Shown here: positions 44,905 through 53,468 of the stretch, one piece after another
Numbering within the stretch: the first letter of the stretch is position 1
Layout of the letters: every line of letters begins with the position of its first letter
Assembly (NCBI RefSeq): GCF_014851585.1
Contig: NZ_JACVAB010000001.1
Span: 620,001 to 684,000 of the forward strand
Source: Agrobacterium sp. AGB01
GTDB lineage: Bacteria; Pseudomonadota; Alphaproteobacteria; Rhizobiales; Rhizobiaceae
DNA length: 64,000 bases
Direction: 5' to 3'
The notes under the pieces: generated by a model
The model's database searches: none
What the model was told of the DNA's origin: nothing
Seen by the model: only the letters and a program-made list of their open reading frames with translations
Program-made: the position numbers and the translations under genes

Positions 44905-44943
44905 ATGAAGTTGCCGCACCACTCGGGTGGGAGTGGACTTCAT
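44905..44943 (+). promoter_or_regulatory. Second hairpin between glyQ and lemA
   Basis: ATGAAGT (44905-44911) pairs with ACTTCAT (44937-44943) and, inside, CCACTC (44919-44924) pairs with GAGTGG (44931-44936), leaving a 6-base loop and a one-sided bulge. It ends 35 bases before lemA. No T-run follows. Confidence 0.5.
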
Positions 44944-44978
44944 GCTCTCAGTGGTCACGTAGGAGAGGGGTATCCTGA

Positions 44979-45530
44979 ATGTTTACTGCGCTTGCCATTA
45001 TTGCTGCCGTTCTTGTCTATGCCGTCATCGTCTATAACGGGCTTGTCAAATCCCGTCAGATGGTCGAGGAGGCATGGTCGGGTATCGACGTCCAGCTCAA
45101 GCGCCGTGCAGATCTTATCCCCAATCTGATCGAGACGGTGAAGGGGTATGCCGCCCATGAAAAAAGCACCCTCGAAGAAGTTATAACCCTGCGCAACAAG
45201 GCGCAGGCCGTACCCGCCGGTGACGTTGCCGGCCGTGCGCAGGCGGAAGGCATGCTGGGACAGGCGCTGGGCAAACTGTTTGCTCTGGCAGAGGCCTATC
45301 CCGACCTGAAAGCCAATCAGGGCTTTCTCGATTTGCAGGCATCCCTTGAAACGCTTGAGGGCGAAATCCAGATGTCACGCCGGTATTATAACGGTGCGGC
45401 ACGCGACCTCAACGTCAAGGTGGAAAGCTTTCCGTCCAATCTGGTCTCGCGCAATTTCGGCTTTACCAAAGCCAGCTATTTCGAAATCACCAACGAAGCA
45501 GACCGCGCCGTTCCTTCCGTGAAATTCTGA
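44979..45530 (+). CDS. lemA: LemA family protein
   Basis: A 183-residue LemA protein: a short N-terminal membrane helix (FTALAIIAAVLVYAVIVYNG) with the tail outside, then a helical bundle with EAWSGIDVQLKRRADLIPNL and the C-terminal FPSNLVSRNFGFTKASYFE. LemA co-occurs with DUF2207/TPM proteins; here it is followed by aroA and two DUF2207 genes. Function is not established. Confidence 0.92.
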   Translation: MFTALAIIAAVLVYAVIVYNGLVKSRQMVEEAWSGIDVQLKRRADLIPNLIETVKGYAAHEKSTLEEVITLRNKAQAVPAGDVAGRAQAEGMLGQALGKLFALAEAYPDLKANQGFLDLQASLETLEGEIQMSRRYYNGAARDLNVKVESFPSNLVSRNFGFTKASYFEITNEADRAVPSVKF

Positions 45531-45582
45531 AACGCCAACAACCCGGCGTTATCCCGATAATACGGGAAAACATGAGATACAA

Positions 45583-46833
45583 ATGACAGAACTGACGATT
45601 ACTCCCCCCGGCAGACCTCTTACCGGCAAGGTGCAGCCTCCCGGCTCCAAATCGATAACCAACCGCGTGCTGCTTCTGGCGGGTCTGGCCAAGGGCGTCA
45701 GCCGGCTGACCGGCGCTCTCAAAAGCGATGACACGCTTTATATGGCAGACGCGCTGCGCGCCATGGGCGTGACCATTAACGAGCCGGATGAAACGACCTT
45801 TGTCGTTGAGGGCAATGGTTATCTCAGCCAACCGGAAAACCCGCTGTTCCTCGGCAATGCAGGCACAGCCACCCGCTTCCTGACGGCCGCTGCCGCGCTG
45901 GTTGACGGTGCCGTCATCGTTGATGGCGACGAACATATGCGCAAGCGTCCGATCACGCCGCTGGTCGATGCTCTGCGTTCGCTGGGCGTTGAAGCCGATG
46001 CCCCAACCGGTTGCCCGCCAGTCACCGTGTGCGGGAAAAAAGGCTTCCTCAACGACAAGGTGACAATCGACGCCAACCTGTCCAGCCAGTATGTCTCGGC
46101 GCTACTGATGGCAGCAGCCTGCGCTGGCAAGCCGATCGACATCGTCTTGGCCGGCGAGGAAATCGGCGCAAAGGGTTACATCGATCTCACCGTCACAGCC
46201 ATGGGAGCTTTTGGGGCAAAGGTTACACGCGTTAGTGCCGCTGTCTGGCGCGTTGAGCCAACCGGTTATATCGCAACCGACTTCCATATCGAGCCGGATG
46301 CATCTGCCGCAACCTATCTCTGGGGTGCAGAAGTGCTGACCGGTGGCAAGATCGATATCGGCACACCGGCCGACAAGTTCTCACAGCCAGATGCTCGCGC
46401 CTACGACGTGATTGCGCAGTTCCCCAACCTGCCAGCTGTTATCGACGGCAGCCAGATGCAGGATGCCATTCCGACCATTGCGGTTCTCGCTGCCTATAAC
46501 AAAACGCCGGTGCGTTTCGTCGGTATCGCCAACCTGCGCGTCAAGGAATGCGATCGTGTGCGCGCCCTGTCGCTGGGGCTGAACAATATTCGCGAGGGTC
46601 TGGCACTTGAGGAAGGTGACGATCTGATCGTGCATTCTGATCCTGCACTGGCGGGGCAGAGTGTGACGGCATCCATCGACACATTCCACGACCACCGCAT
46701 TGCCATGAGCTTTGCGCTGGCTGGCTTGAAAACCGGTGGCATCGCCATCCAGAACCCGTTGTGTGTCGGCAAGACCTATCCCGGTTACTGGAAAGCGTTG
46801 GCTTCACTCGGGGTCGAATACACAGAAGCTTGA
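45583..46833 (+). CDS. aroA: EPSP synthase (3-phosphoshikimate 1-carboxyvinyltransferase)
   Basis: A 416-residue EPSP synthase of the shikimate pathway. PPGSKSITNRVLLLAG (19-34) and LFLGNAGTATRFLTAAAAL (88-106) are the substrate-binding motifs, with further DGDEHMRKRPITPLVDAL and KECDRVRAL. The loop is GNAGTA with Gly94, the class I-type form regarded as glyphosate-sensitive, in contrast to the GNAATG of class II enzymes that alphaproteobacteria usually carry. It is also about 30 residues shorter than class II. It may be a second or an acquired copy; the main aroA is not in the window. Start at 45583; no strong ribosome-binding site. Confidence 0.9.
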   Translation: MTELTITPPGRPLTGKVQPPGSKSITNRVLLLAGLAKGVSRLTGALKSDDTLYMADALRAMGVTINEPDETTFVVEGNGYLSQPENPLFLGNAGTATRFLTAAAALVDGAVIVDGDEHMRKRPITPLVDALRSLGVEADAPTGCPPVTVCGKKGFLNDKVTIDANLSSQYVSALLMAAACAGKPIDIVLAGEEIGAKGYIDLTVTAMGAFGAKVTRVSAAVWRVEPTGYIATDFHIEPDASAATYLWGAEVLTGGKIDIGTPADKFSQPDARAYDVIAQFPNLPAVIDGSQMQDAIPTIAVLAAYNKTPVRFVGIANLRVKECDRVRALSLGLNNIREGLALEEGDDLIVHSDPALAGQSVTASIDTFHDHRIAMSFALAGLKTGGIAIQNPLCVGKTYPGYWKALASLGVEYTEA

Positions 46834-46859
46834 AGTTACTGAAACTGCAGGAGGTCCGG

Positions 46860-48788
46860 ATGAAAATCCTTGTTGCGAGACTATTGGGCCTGCTGCTGTT
46901 TCTGGCCGTTTCGCCAGCAATGGCGGAAGAATATATCCAGTCCTATCATTCGGTTATTGATGTTTCCGCTGCCGGTGAACTCACCGTCACCGAAACCATC
47001 AAGGTCAATTCCGAAGGGAACGACATCAAGCGCGGTATCTTCCGCGACTTCCCGCTCTATGCACAGAACGCTGAAGGACGGCGTGCCAAGGTTGATTTTG
47101 GTGTCGTCTCGGTGGAGCGTGACGGCGCAACGGAAGATTGGCACACGGAGAATATCTCCGGCGGTATACGCATTTACACCGGCAGCGCCGACCGCTTGTT
47201 GCAGGCGGGCGAACACACCTACCAGATCACCTATACGACAGACCGACAGATCCGTTATTTCGATAGTTATGACGAGCTTTACTGGAACGTGACCGGCAAT
47301 GGCTGGCAGTTTCGGATCGAGGAGATTTCCGCAACAGTTGTTCTTCCGCAGACGGTGAAAGCCAGCGAAACGGCGGTCTTTACCGGTGCGGCCGGAGAGA
47401 CGGGCACGGATGCTCAGGTCATGACCGAGGGGAACGAAGTGTTCTTCTCCAGCACGCGCGCCTTCAACGAGGGCGAAGGCATGACCATCGCCGTCAAACT
47501 GCCCAAAGGTGCCATTGCCGCGCCGTCATCAGGGCAGGAAGGCCAATGGTATTTTCGTGACAATGCCGGTTATCTGCTGTCGATCGTTGGACTGGTTGTC
47601 GTTGCCCTATATTACCTGCGGGCTTGGTTTGCAGTGGGGCGCGATCCTTCCAAGGGCGTGATCGTGCCGCGCTGGGATGCGCCGGAGGGCATTTCGCCCG
47701 CACTTGTCAACTACATCGATAATAATGGCTTTTCAGGCGCAGGCTGGACAGCGCTTTCCGCGAGCGCCATCGATCTTGCGGTAAAGGGTTTTGTTGTTCT
47801 CGACGATTTGAAAAGTTCGATCGTCATTCGACGCACCGACAAAAAAACTGATCCTGCGCTGCCAACCGGCCAAAAAAAACTGTTGCAGAACATCGGTGGA
47901 CCAGGCGCTGAACTGCGCATCGACAAGGCCAATGGCAAAAGGGTTGAGCAGGTTGGCAGTCAGTTCAGGCAGGCGATCGAGAAGGAACATCGCGGCAAAT
48001 ATTACCATTCAAATGCGGGATATACACTGTTTGGCGTGTTCCTGAGCATTGCCTTTGTCGCGGCGGTTCTCATCCTCGGCGATCTCGATGAAAACGTTAT
48101 TGCGGCGGCGATTATCGGCATATTTTTTGCCGTGTTTTTCAGTATTGCCGCAACCATTATCGGCAAGAACTTTCGCGGCAGCGCCAGCCTTCCGAAAAAG
48201 ATTGGTGGTATTGTGGTGGGTGCGATTTTTGCATTTACCGCTATCAGCATGTTCGCCAGCATCCTGTCGGCTATGTGGTTTGATCTCAGTCACAGCGCGC
48301 AGTTCCCGATCATTCTCGCTCTGGGTGGCATCGCCTTGCTGAATGGCCTGTTTATCTTCTTGATGGGCGCTCCAACGCCATTGGGTCGCAAAATGATGGA
48401 CGGTATCGAGGGATTGCGCATCTACCTCACACTGGCTGAAAAAGACCGCATGAACATGGCGGGCGCACCGCAAATGTCGCCATCGCATTTCGAGAAGCTG
48501 CTGCCCTATGCTGTCGCTCTTGGTGTGGAAAAGCCGTGGAGCAGGGCGTTCGAAACATGGCTGGCAACAGCCGCGGCCGGTGCCGCTGCGGCGGCCTATG
48601 CGCCGGGGTGGTATGGCGGCAATTATAGTGGCGGCTTCGGGGATCGGATCGGAGGGTTTTCCTCGTCGATGGCCTCCACCATTGCGTCCACGATTCCACA
48701 ACCGGTCAGCAGTTCTTCGTCCAGTTTTTCCGGTGGCGGTGGTTCGTCAGGCGGTGGCGGTGGTGGTGGTGGCGGCGGCGGCTGGTAA
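46860..48788 (+). CDS. DUF2207 family membrane protein
   Basis: A 642-residue protein with a signal peptide (KILVARLLGLLLFLAVSPAM), a beta-rich extracytoplasmic DUF2207 domain (about 24-230), a first membrane helix (about 238-256), then a cytosolic domain (ISPALVNYIDN, SAIDLAVKGFVVLDDL), several more membrane helices (about 420-530) and a C-terminus ending in a serine- and glycine-rich run. AGGAGG precedes the ATG at 46860; the frame is open from 46761 inside aroA. Function unknown; paired with LemA in many bacteria. Confidence 0.9.
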   Translation: MKILVARLLGLLLFLAVSPAMAEEYIQSYHSVIDVSAAGELTVTETIKVNSEGNDIKRGIFRDFPLYAQNAEGRRAKVDFGVVSVERDGATEDWHTENISGGIRIYTGSADRLLQAGEHTYQITYTTDRQIRYFDSYDELYWNVTGNGWQFRIEEISATVVLPQTVKASETAVFTGAAGETGTDAQVMTEGNEVFFSSTRAFNEGEGMTIAVKLPKGAIAAPSSGQEGQWYFRDNAGYLLSIVGLVVVALYYLRAWFAVGRDPSKGVIVPRWDAPEGISPALVNYIDNNGFSGAGWTALSASAIDLAVKGFVVLDDLKSSIVIRRTDKKTDPALPTGQKKLLQNIGGPGAELRIDKANGKRVEQVGSQFRQAIEKEHRGKYYHSNAGYTLFGVFLSIAFVAAVLILGDLDENVIAAAIIGIFFAVFFSIAATIIGKNFRGSASLPKKIGGIVVGAIFAFTAISMFASILSAMWFDLSHSAQFPIILALGGIALLNGLFIFLMGAPTPLGRKMMDGIEGLRIYLTLAEKDRMNMAGAPQMSPSHFEKLLPYAVALGVEKPWSRAFETWLATAAAGAAAAAYAPGWYGGNYSGGFGDRIGGFSSSMASTIASTIPQPVSSSSSSFSGGGGSSGGGGGGGGGGGW

Positions 48789-48826
48789 GTTTGCACGGCA
48801 CGAGAGTGCAACAAGGGCGGCTGTGA

Positions 48827-50050
48827 ATGGCTGATACGTCATCATATGTTTTGGCACTCATCTGCATAGCAGTTGTCGCGCTCTATTATCTCGGTGTCAG
48901 GCTCAAGGTTGGCCCCGGCCTGCCGAAAGGTTTGATCAGACCACAATGGTCTGTTCCCGAGGGCATGTCGCCCGTCCGCGCAAACTTTCTCGCACACCAC
49001 ACTTTTTCGTCGGAAGGCTATACGGCCTTTTCTGCCAGTATATTCGAACTCGCGGTGAAAGGTTTTGTTGTGCTGACGGATCTGGGAACCGAGATTGTTC
49101 TCCGCCGGACCAATAAAACCGCAGACAAACAGTTGCGGGCCAGCCAACAGGCCATTCTTTCCCACGTTGCAAATTCGGGAGCAGAGTTCACTATCGACAG
49201 GTTCAATGGCTGGGCGGTTGACGCGTTGGTCAAAGATTTTCGCCAGACGCTAGGAGGCGAAGATTTGGGACAATATCATGAGGATCACTCCTCATATTTT
49301 CTGTTCGGATTCATTCTCAGCATCGTGTCATTGTGTGTTTTTGTATTTTTGACCGACTTTAATTTTGAGCAGTTTGAAATACTCCTTGGCGTTTCTATGG
49401 TTGTTCCCTTTTTCTTCCTTCTTGTTCCCCTATTCATTTGGAGACTTATGGCTGAAGTCCGTGCGGGTTGTGCCGCCAAGATTTTTGTAACTGGTATCCT
49501 GGTGTTTGTTGTCTACCGGTGTAGGGATATCGCACTTACCTTCTCGCAAGACGTGTGGCAGGACACTATTGACCTTGGTTTACCTCCCATAATTTTGGCT
49601 ATTGGCGGCATTTTTCTCACAAATGTGGCTTCTCTATTCCTGATCGGCGGGCGGACACCACTTGGCCGTACGGTACTGGAGCGCTTTGAAGGTTTCAGCC
49701 TTTATCTGCAATTGTCAGAAAAGGAGCGCGCGGTGATGGCCCGTGCACCATTGATGTCTGCATCGCATTTTGAGGATATGTTGCCTTATGCTGTTGCGTT
49801 GGGCGTTGAGAAAAACTGGTGCCAGCAATTCAGAAATTGGTTGATCAGCGCAGGTGTTACCTCTTCCTATGCGCCATCATGGTATGGCGGCAGTCCTGAA
49901 AAATGTTTTGCTGACTGGATCGTCGACTTCTCCTCCGCTCTTGCGCAAAGGGTTGAAGCCGTTGTTCCTGAACCTGAGAAAAAGATGAGCCGGTTTTTTT
50001 GCTATAGTTTTGCCGGATCATGGTGCTGGTTGTCTCTATCCGCTAGATAA
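48827..50050 (+). CDS. Truncated DUF2207 paralogue
   Basis: A 407-residue paralogue of the preceding gene, starting at the position equivalent to its first membrane helix (YVLALICIAVVALYYLGVRLK against YLLSIVGLVVVALYYLRAWF). The extracytoplasmic DUF2207 domain of about 235 residues and the signal peptide are missing. The shared core is clear (FSASIFELAVKGFVVLTDL, GRTPLGRTVLERFEGF, HFEDMLPYAVALGVEKNW). The C-terminus ends differently (VVPEPEKKMSRFF) without the glycine run, and the middle of the gene is more AT-rich. AAGGG precedes the ATG, so it is likely translated. Confidence 0.85.
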   Translation: MADTSSYVLALICIAVVALYYLGVRLKVGPGLPKGLIRPQWSVPEGMSPVRANFLAHHTFSSEGYTAFSASIFELAVKGFVVLTDLGTEIVLRRTNKTADKQLRASQQAILSHVANSGAEFTIDRFNGWAVDALVKDFRQTLGGEDLGQYHEDHSSYFLFGFILSIVSLCVFVFLTDFNFEQFEILLGVSMVVPFFFLLVPLFIWRLMAEVRAGCAAKIFVTGILVFVVYRCRDIALTFSQDVWQDTIDLGLPPIILAIGGIFLTNVASLFLIGGRTPLGRTVLERFEGFSLYLQLSEKERAVMARAPLMSASHFEDMLPYAVALGVEKNWCQQFRNWLISAGVTSSYAPSWYGGSPEKCFADWIVDFSSALAQRVEAVVPEPEKKMSRFFCYSFAGSWCWLSLSAR

Positions 50051-50151
50051 ACCTAACCTTGTCGGTAATTTAACCGTTTGCCGTGGTGACTTTTTTCACA
50101 GGGCTTGCTAAGTCCGCGACACTCTTTTGAAACAGATAAAGTTTTCATCCC

Positions 50152-52305
50152 ATGCCCGATCTTCTGCTTGAACTCCGCTCCGAGGAAATCCCCGCCCGCA
50201 TGCAGCGCAAGGCGGCGGGTGACCTCAAAAAGCTCGTCACCGACGCACTGGTTGAAGCTGGCCTGACCTATGATGGCGCGCGCGAATACTGGACACCACG
50301 TCGCCTGACGCTGGACATTCGCGGCCTGAACGCCCGTTCCGCCGATGTGAGGGAAGAAAAGAAGGGTCCACGCACCGACGCCAATGAAAAAGCGATCGAA
50401 GGCTTTTTGCGCGGCGCGGGTCTGAGCGATATTTCGCAGGCGCAGGTCGTTTCCGATCCGAAGAAGGGTGACTTCTATATCGCCGTGGTCAACAAGCCCG
50501 GCCGTCCGGCGGAAGACATCATTGCTGACGTTATGCCGGGTATCATTCGTGGTTTTGCCTGGCCAAAGTCCATGCGCTCCGGCCCGGCTTCCATGCCAAA
50601 AGGTTCGAGCTACGGCGGCATAGAAGGCAAAGGATCGGAAAGCCTGCGCTGGGTGCGCCCGTTGCAGTCCATCGTTTGCCTGTTTGGGCCAGAACATGAC
50701 GAGACGCAGGTCATTCCGTTTGAGATCGATGGCATCGTTGCCGGCAATGTGACCTATGGTCACCGTTTCCATGCGCCTGAAGCGATCACTGTCCGCCGTT
50801 TTGAAGACTATGTTTCCAACCTCGAAAAGGCCAAGGTAATTCTTGATGCTGAGCGTCGCAAGGATATCATCCTGCATGACGCCAAGGACATCGCATTCGC
50901 CAACGGTCTGGAACTGGTAGAGGACGAAGGTCTTCTCGAAGAAGTGTCTGGCCTTGTGGAATGGCCACAGGTGCTGATGGGAACGTTTGAGGAAGATTAT
51001 CTGCAGATCCCGGCAGAAATCATCCGCCTGACCATCAAGACCAACCAGAAGTGTTTCGTGACCCGCCCGCAGGGTGCGGAAGAAGGCCTGTCCAACCGCT
51101 TCATTCTGGTGTCCAACATTCAGGCAACCGATGGCGGCAAGGAAATCATGCATGGCAATGGCAAGGTCGTGCGTGCACGCCTGTCGGATGCCAAGCACTT
51201 CTGGACCCGCGACCAGGGTAACCTACCGGACCTCGAGACGCTGAAGGCATCTGCCGAAAAGTTCAACCTCGACCTTAACAAGCCGCTTGATCAGCGCATG
51301 GCCAAGTTGGACGCTCTCAACGTAACCTTCCACGCCAAACTTGGCACGCAGGGTGAGCGCGTAACCCGCATTCGCCAACTGGCAAAACGGCTGGCACCAA
51401 TCGTCGGTGCCGATGCTGCGCTGGTCGATCGCGCCGTAGTTTTGGCCAAGGCCGACCTGCGCACCGAAGCTGTTGGGGAGTTTCCAGAGCTGCAAGGCCT
51501 GATGGGCCGCAAATATGCGCTGTTGCAGGGCGAAAACGAAAGCGTTGCTGCTGCCATTGAAGAACATTGGAAGCCGCAGGGCCCGACTGATCTCGTGCCA
51601 CGTGACAAGGTTTCGCTGACTGTCGCGCTGGCTGACAAGCTGGACACGCTGTCAGGGTTCTGGGCCATCGATGAAAAGCCAACCGGTTCAAAAGACCCGT
51701 TTGCACTACGTCGTGCAGCACTTGGTGTTGTGCGCATCATCATGGAACGCAATGTTCGCCTGCCGCTGCTTTCCGTCATCAAGGACCCGGACCTCCTGTC
51801 GTTCTTCCATGATCGCCTGAAGGTGTATCTGCGTGATCTCGGTGCCCGTTACGATCTGATTGATGCGGTTCTGACACCGGAATCAGACGATCTCTTGATG
51901 GTTGCACGCCGCGTTGAAGCGCTGACGGCATTCATCACCGATCAGGACGGTATCAACCTTCTGGCTGGCACAAAGCGCGCCACCCAGCTTCTGGCTGCGG
52001 AAGAAAAGAAGGGCACCGTGGTTGCCGATGGCGTGGCAGACGAGCTGTTGAAGCTTGATGCTGAAAAGGCGCTTTATGCTGCAATAAAAACAGCCTCTGC
52101 TGATGCCGCCAAGGCTGTCGCAGGCGAGGACTTCCGTTCTGCCATGCAGGCGCTGTCGACGCTGCGTGCGCCGGTCGACAAATTCTTCGAAGACGTTCTT
52201 GTCAACGATGAAGATGCGGCGATCCGCGCCAACCGTCTGGCATTACTGAAGGCTATTCGTGAAGCAACTGGCACTGTTGCCGACTTCTCGAAAATCACTG
52301 GCTAA
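50152..52305 (+). CDS. glyS: Glycyl-tRNA synthetase beta subunit
   Basis: A 717-residue beta subunit, partner of GlyQ. It begins [21 protein letters not shown], the family start, and shows [31 protein letters not shown], and C-terminal [11 protein letters not shown] and [20 protein letters not shown]. Normal length. Separated from glyQ by lemA, aroA and two DUF2207 genes. Confidence 0.95.
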   Translation: MPDLLLELRSEEIPARMQRKAAGDLKKLVTDALVEAGLTYDGAREYWTPRRLTLDIRGLNARSADVREEKKGPRTDANEKAIEGFLRGAGLSDISQAQVVSDPKKGDFYIAVVNKPGRPAEDIIADVMPGIIRGFAWPKSMRSGPASMPKGSSYGGIEGKGSESLRWVRPLQSIVCLFGPEHDETQVIPFEIDGIVAGNVTYGHRFHAPEAITVRRFEDYVSNLEKAKVILDAERRKDIILHDAKDIAFANGLELVEDEGLLEEVSGLVEWPQVLMGTFEEDYLQIPAEIIRLTIKTNQKCFVTRPQGAEEGLSNRFILVSNIQATDGGKEIMHGNGKVVRARLSDAKHFWTRDQGNLPDLETLKASAEKFNLDLNKPLDQRMAKLDALNVTFHAKLGTQGERVTRIRQLAKRLAPIVGADAALVDRAVVLAKADLRTEAVGEFPELQGLMGRKYALLQGENESVAAAIEEHWKPQGPTDLVPRDKVSLTVALADKLDTLSGFWAIDEKPTGSKDPFALRRAALGVVRIIMERNVRLPLLSVIKDPDLLSFFHDRLKVYLRDLGARYDLIDAVLTPESDDLLMVARRVEALTAFITDQDGINLLAGTKRATQLLAAEEKKGTVVADGVADELLKLDAEKALYAAIKTASADAAKAVAGEDFRSAMQALSTLRAPVDKFFEDVLVNDEDAAIRANRLALLKAIREATGTVADFSKITG

Positions 52306-52319
52306 TAAAGGGGCGTCTG

Positions 52320-52805
52320 GTGGGCGGAAAAATCCTCATCAGCGCCTGCCTTCTAGGCCATGGCGTGCGGTATGACGGCAAGGGAAAGCTGCTTTCCCAT
52401 CCGGCGATAGAACGCTGGAAAAACGAAGGGCGTCTTGTGTCCATCTGCCCGGAAATGGCAGCTGGAATGCCCGTTCCCCGTCCGCCTGCTGAAATAGAAA
52501 ATGGTGCCTCCGGTCTTGATGTGCTGAAGGGCCGTGCCCGTGTGCTGGAAATCACCGGTGGTGATGTGACGGCCGAATTCATTCGAGGTGCGCAAAAGGC
52601 GCTGGCTTTCGCGCAGGATAATGGCTGCGACTATGCCTTGCTGATCGATGGCAGCCCTTCCTGTGGTTCGGTTGCCATTTACGATGGCTCGTTTTCCGGC
52701 CTGAAACATGCCGGCAACGGCATAACTGCTGCGCTTCTCGCGCAGGCGGGCATTACGATCTTTTCCCACAACCAGATTGAACAACTCGTCCAACTGACCG
52801 AGTAA
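52320..52805 (+). CDS. DUF523 family protein
   Basis: A 161-residue DUF523 protein: ILISACLLGHGVRYDGKGK at the start (conserved Cys and Asp), CPEMAAGMPVPRPPAEI, and DGSPSCGSVAIYDG. GTG start at 52320, 14 bases after glyS. Possibly involved in sulfur or RNA biology in other bacteria; not established. Confidence 0.85.
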   Translation: MGGKILISACLLGHGVRYDGKGKLLSHPAIERWKNEGRLVSICPEMAAGMPVPRPPAEIENGASGLDVLKGRARVLEITGGDVTAEFIRGAQKALAFAQDNGCDYALLIDGSPSCGSVAIYDGSFSGLKHAGNGITAALLAQAGITIFSHNQIEQLVQLTE

Positions 52806-52910
52806 AAAATGATCCGGCGCTGCCACAGGCGATATCCGATGTCACGAGGAACGTTAGGCGTTGCTGCGCATTCTATGCCTGATGAGGTGGTCAATCGGGA
52901 GGAAACGAGC

Positions 52911-53384
52911 ATGGCCAAGAATACGATCTGTCTCTGGTATGAAAGCGAGGCGGAACAAGCCGCGCGTTTTTATGCCGGACTTTTCCCGGATAGCGTGGTG
53001 GGCAAGGTCTATCGTGCGCCGAGTGATTACCCATCAGGCCACGAAGGCGATGTGTTGATGGTCGAATTTACCGTCGCTGGCGTGCAGTGCGTTGGTCTGA
53101 ATGGCGGACCGGTCTTCAAACATAATGAGGCTTTTTCATTCCAGATCGCTACCGACAATCAGGAAGAAACCGACCGTTATTGGGATGCCATTGTCGGCAA
53201 TGGCGGGCAGGAAAGTGAGTGCGGCTGGTGCAAGGACAAATGGGGTATCTCCTGGCAGATAACCCCACGTGTCCTGATGCAGGCGATGGCCGCTGGTGGA
53301 GCTGAAGCAAAACGTGCCTTTGATGCCATGATGACCATGAAAAAGATCGACGTGGCAAAGATCGCGGCCGCCCGTCGCGGCTGA
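52911..53384 (+). CDS. VOC-superfamily (PhnB/3-demethylubiquinone-like) protein
   Basis: A 157-residue protein beginning MAKNTICLWYESEAEQAARF, with the glyoxalase/PhnB-like pattern FQIATDNQEETDRYWDAIV and CGWCKDKWGISWQITPRVL. These are dimeric metal-binding VOC folds of varied function. The ATG at 52911 follows GGAGG; the upstream frame from 52809 is not supported. Confidence 0.85.
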   Translation: MAKNTICLWYESEAEQAARFYAGLFPDSVVGKVYRAPSDYPSGHEGDVLMVEFTVAGVQCVGLNGGPVFKHNEAFSFQIATDNQEETDRYWDAIVGNGGQESECGWCKDKWGISWQITPRVLMQAMAAGGAEAKRAFDAMMTMKKIDVAKIAAARRG

Positions 53385-53412
53385 GATACGGTACTGCGAT
53401 TTGACCCAAACA

Positions 53413-53442
53413 AAAACGCCGGAGAGTGATCTCCGGCGTTTT
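53413..53442. terminator. Bidirectional terminator VOC / chemoreceptor
   Basis: AAAACGCCGGAGA (53413-53425) and TCTCCGGCGTTTT (53430-53442) form a 13-bp perfect stem with a GTGA loop and T-rich ends on both strands, between convergent genes. Confidence 0.93.
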
Positions 53443-53468
53443 GTCTTGTCTGAAATTATGTTGCGACC

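Noticed and set aside
43717..44958. 413-codon ORF opposite glyQ
   Set aside because: Shadow of the conserved glyQ gene; no motif and no ribosome-binding site.
50053..51198. 381-codon ORF on the strand opposite glyS
   Set aside because: It lies entirely opposite a well-conserved glyS, is rich in H, R and F from reverse reading of Ala/Asp/Glu codons and has no family motifs.
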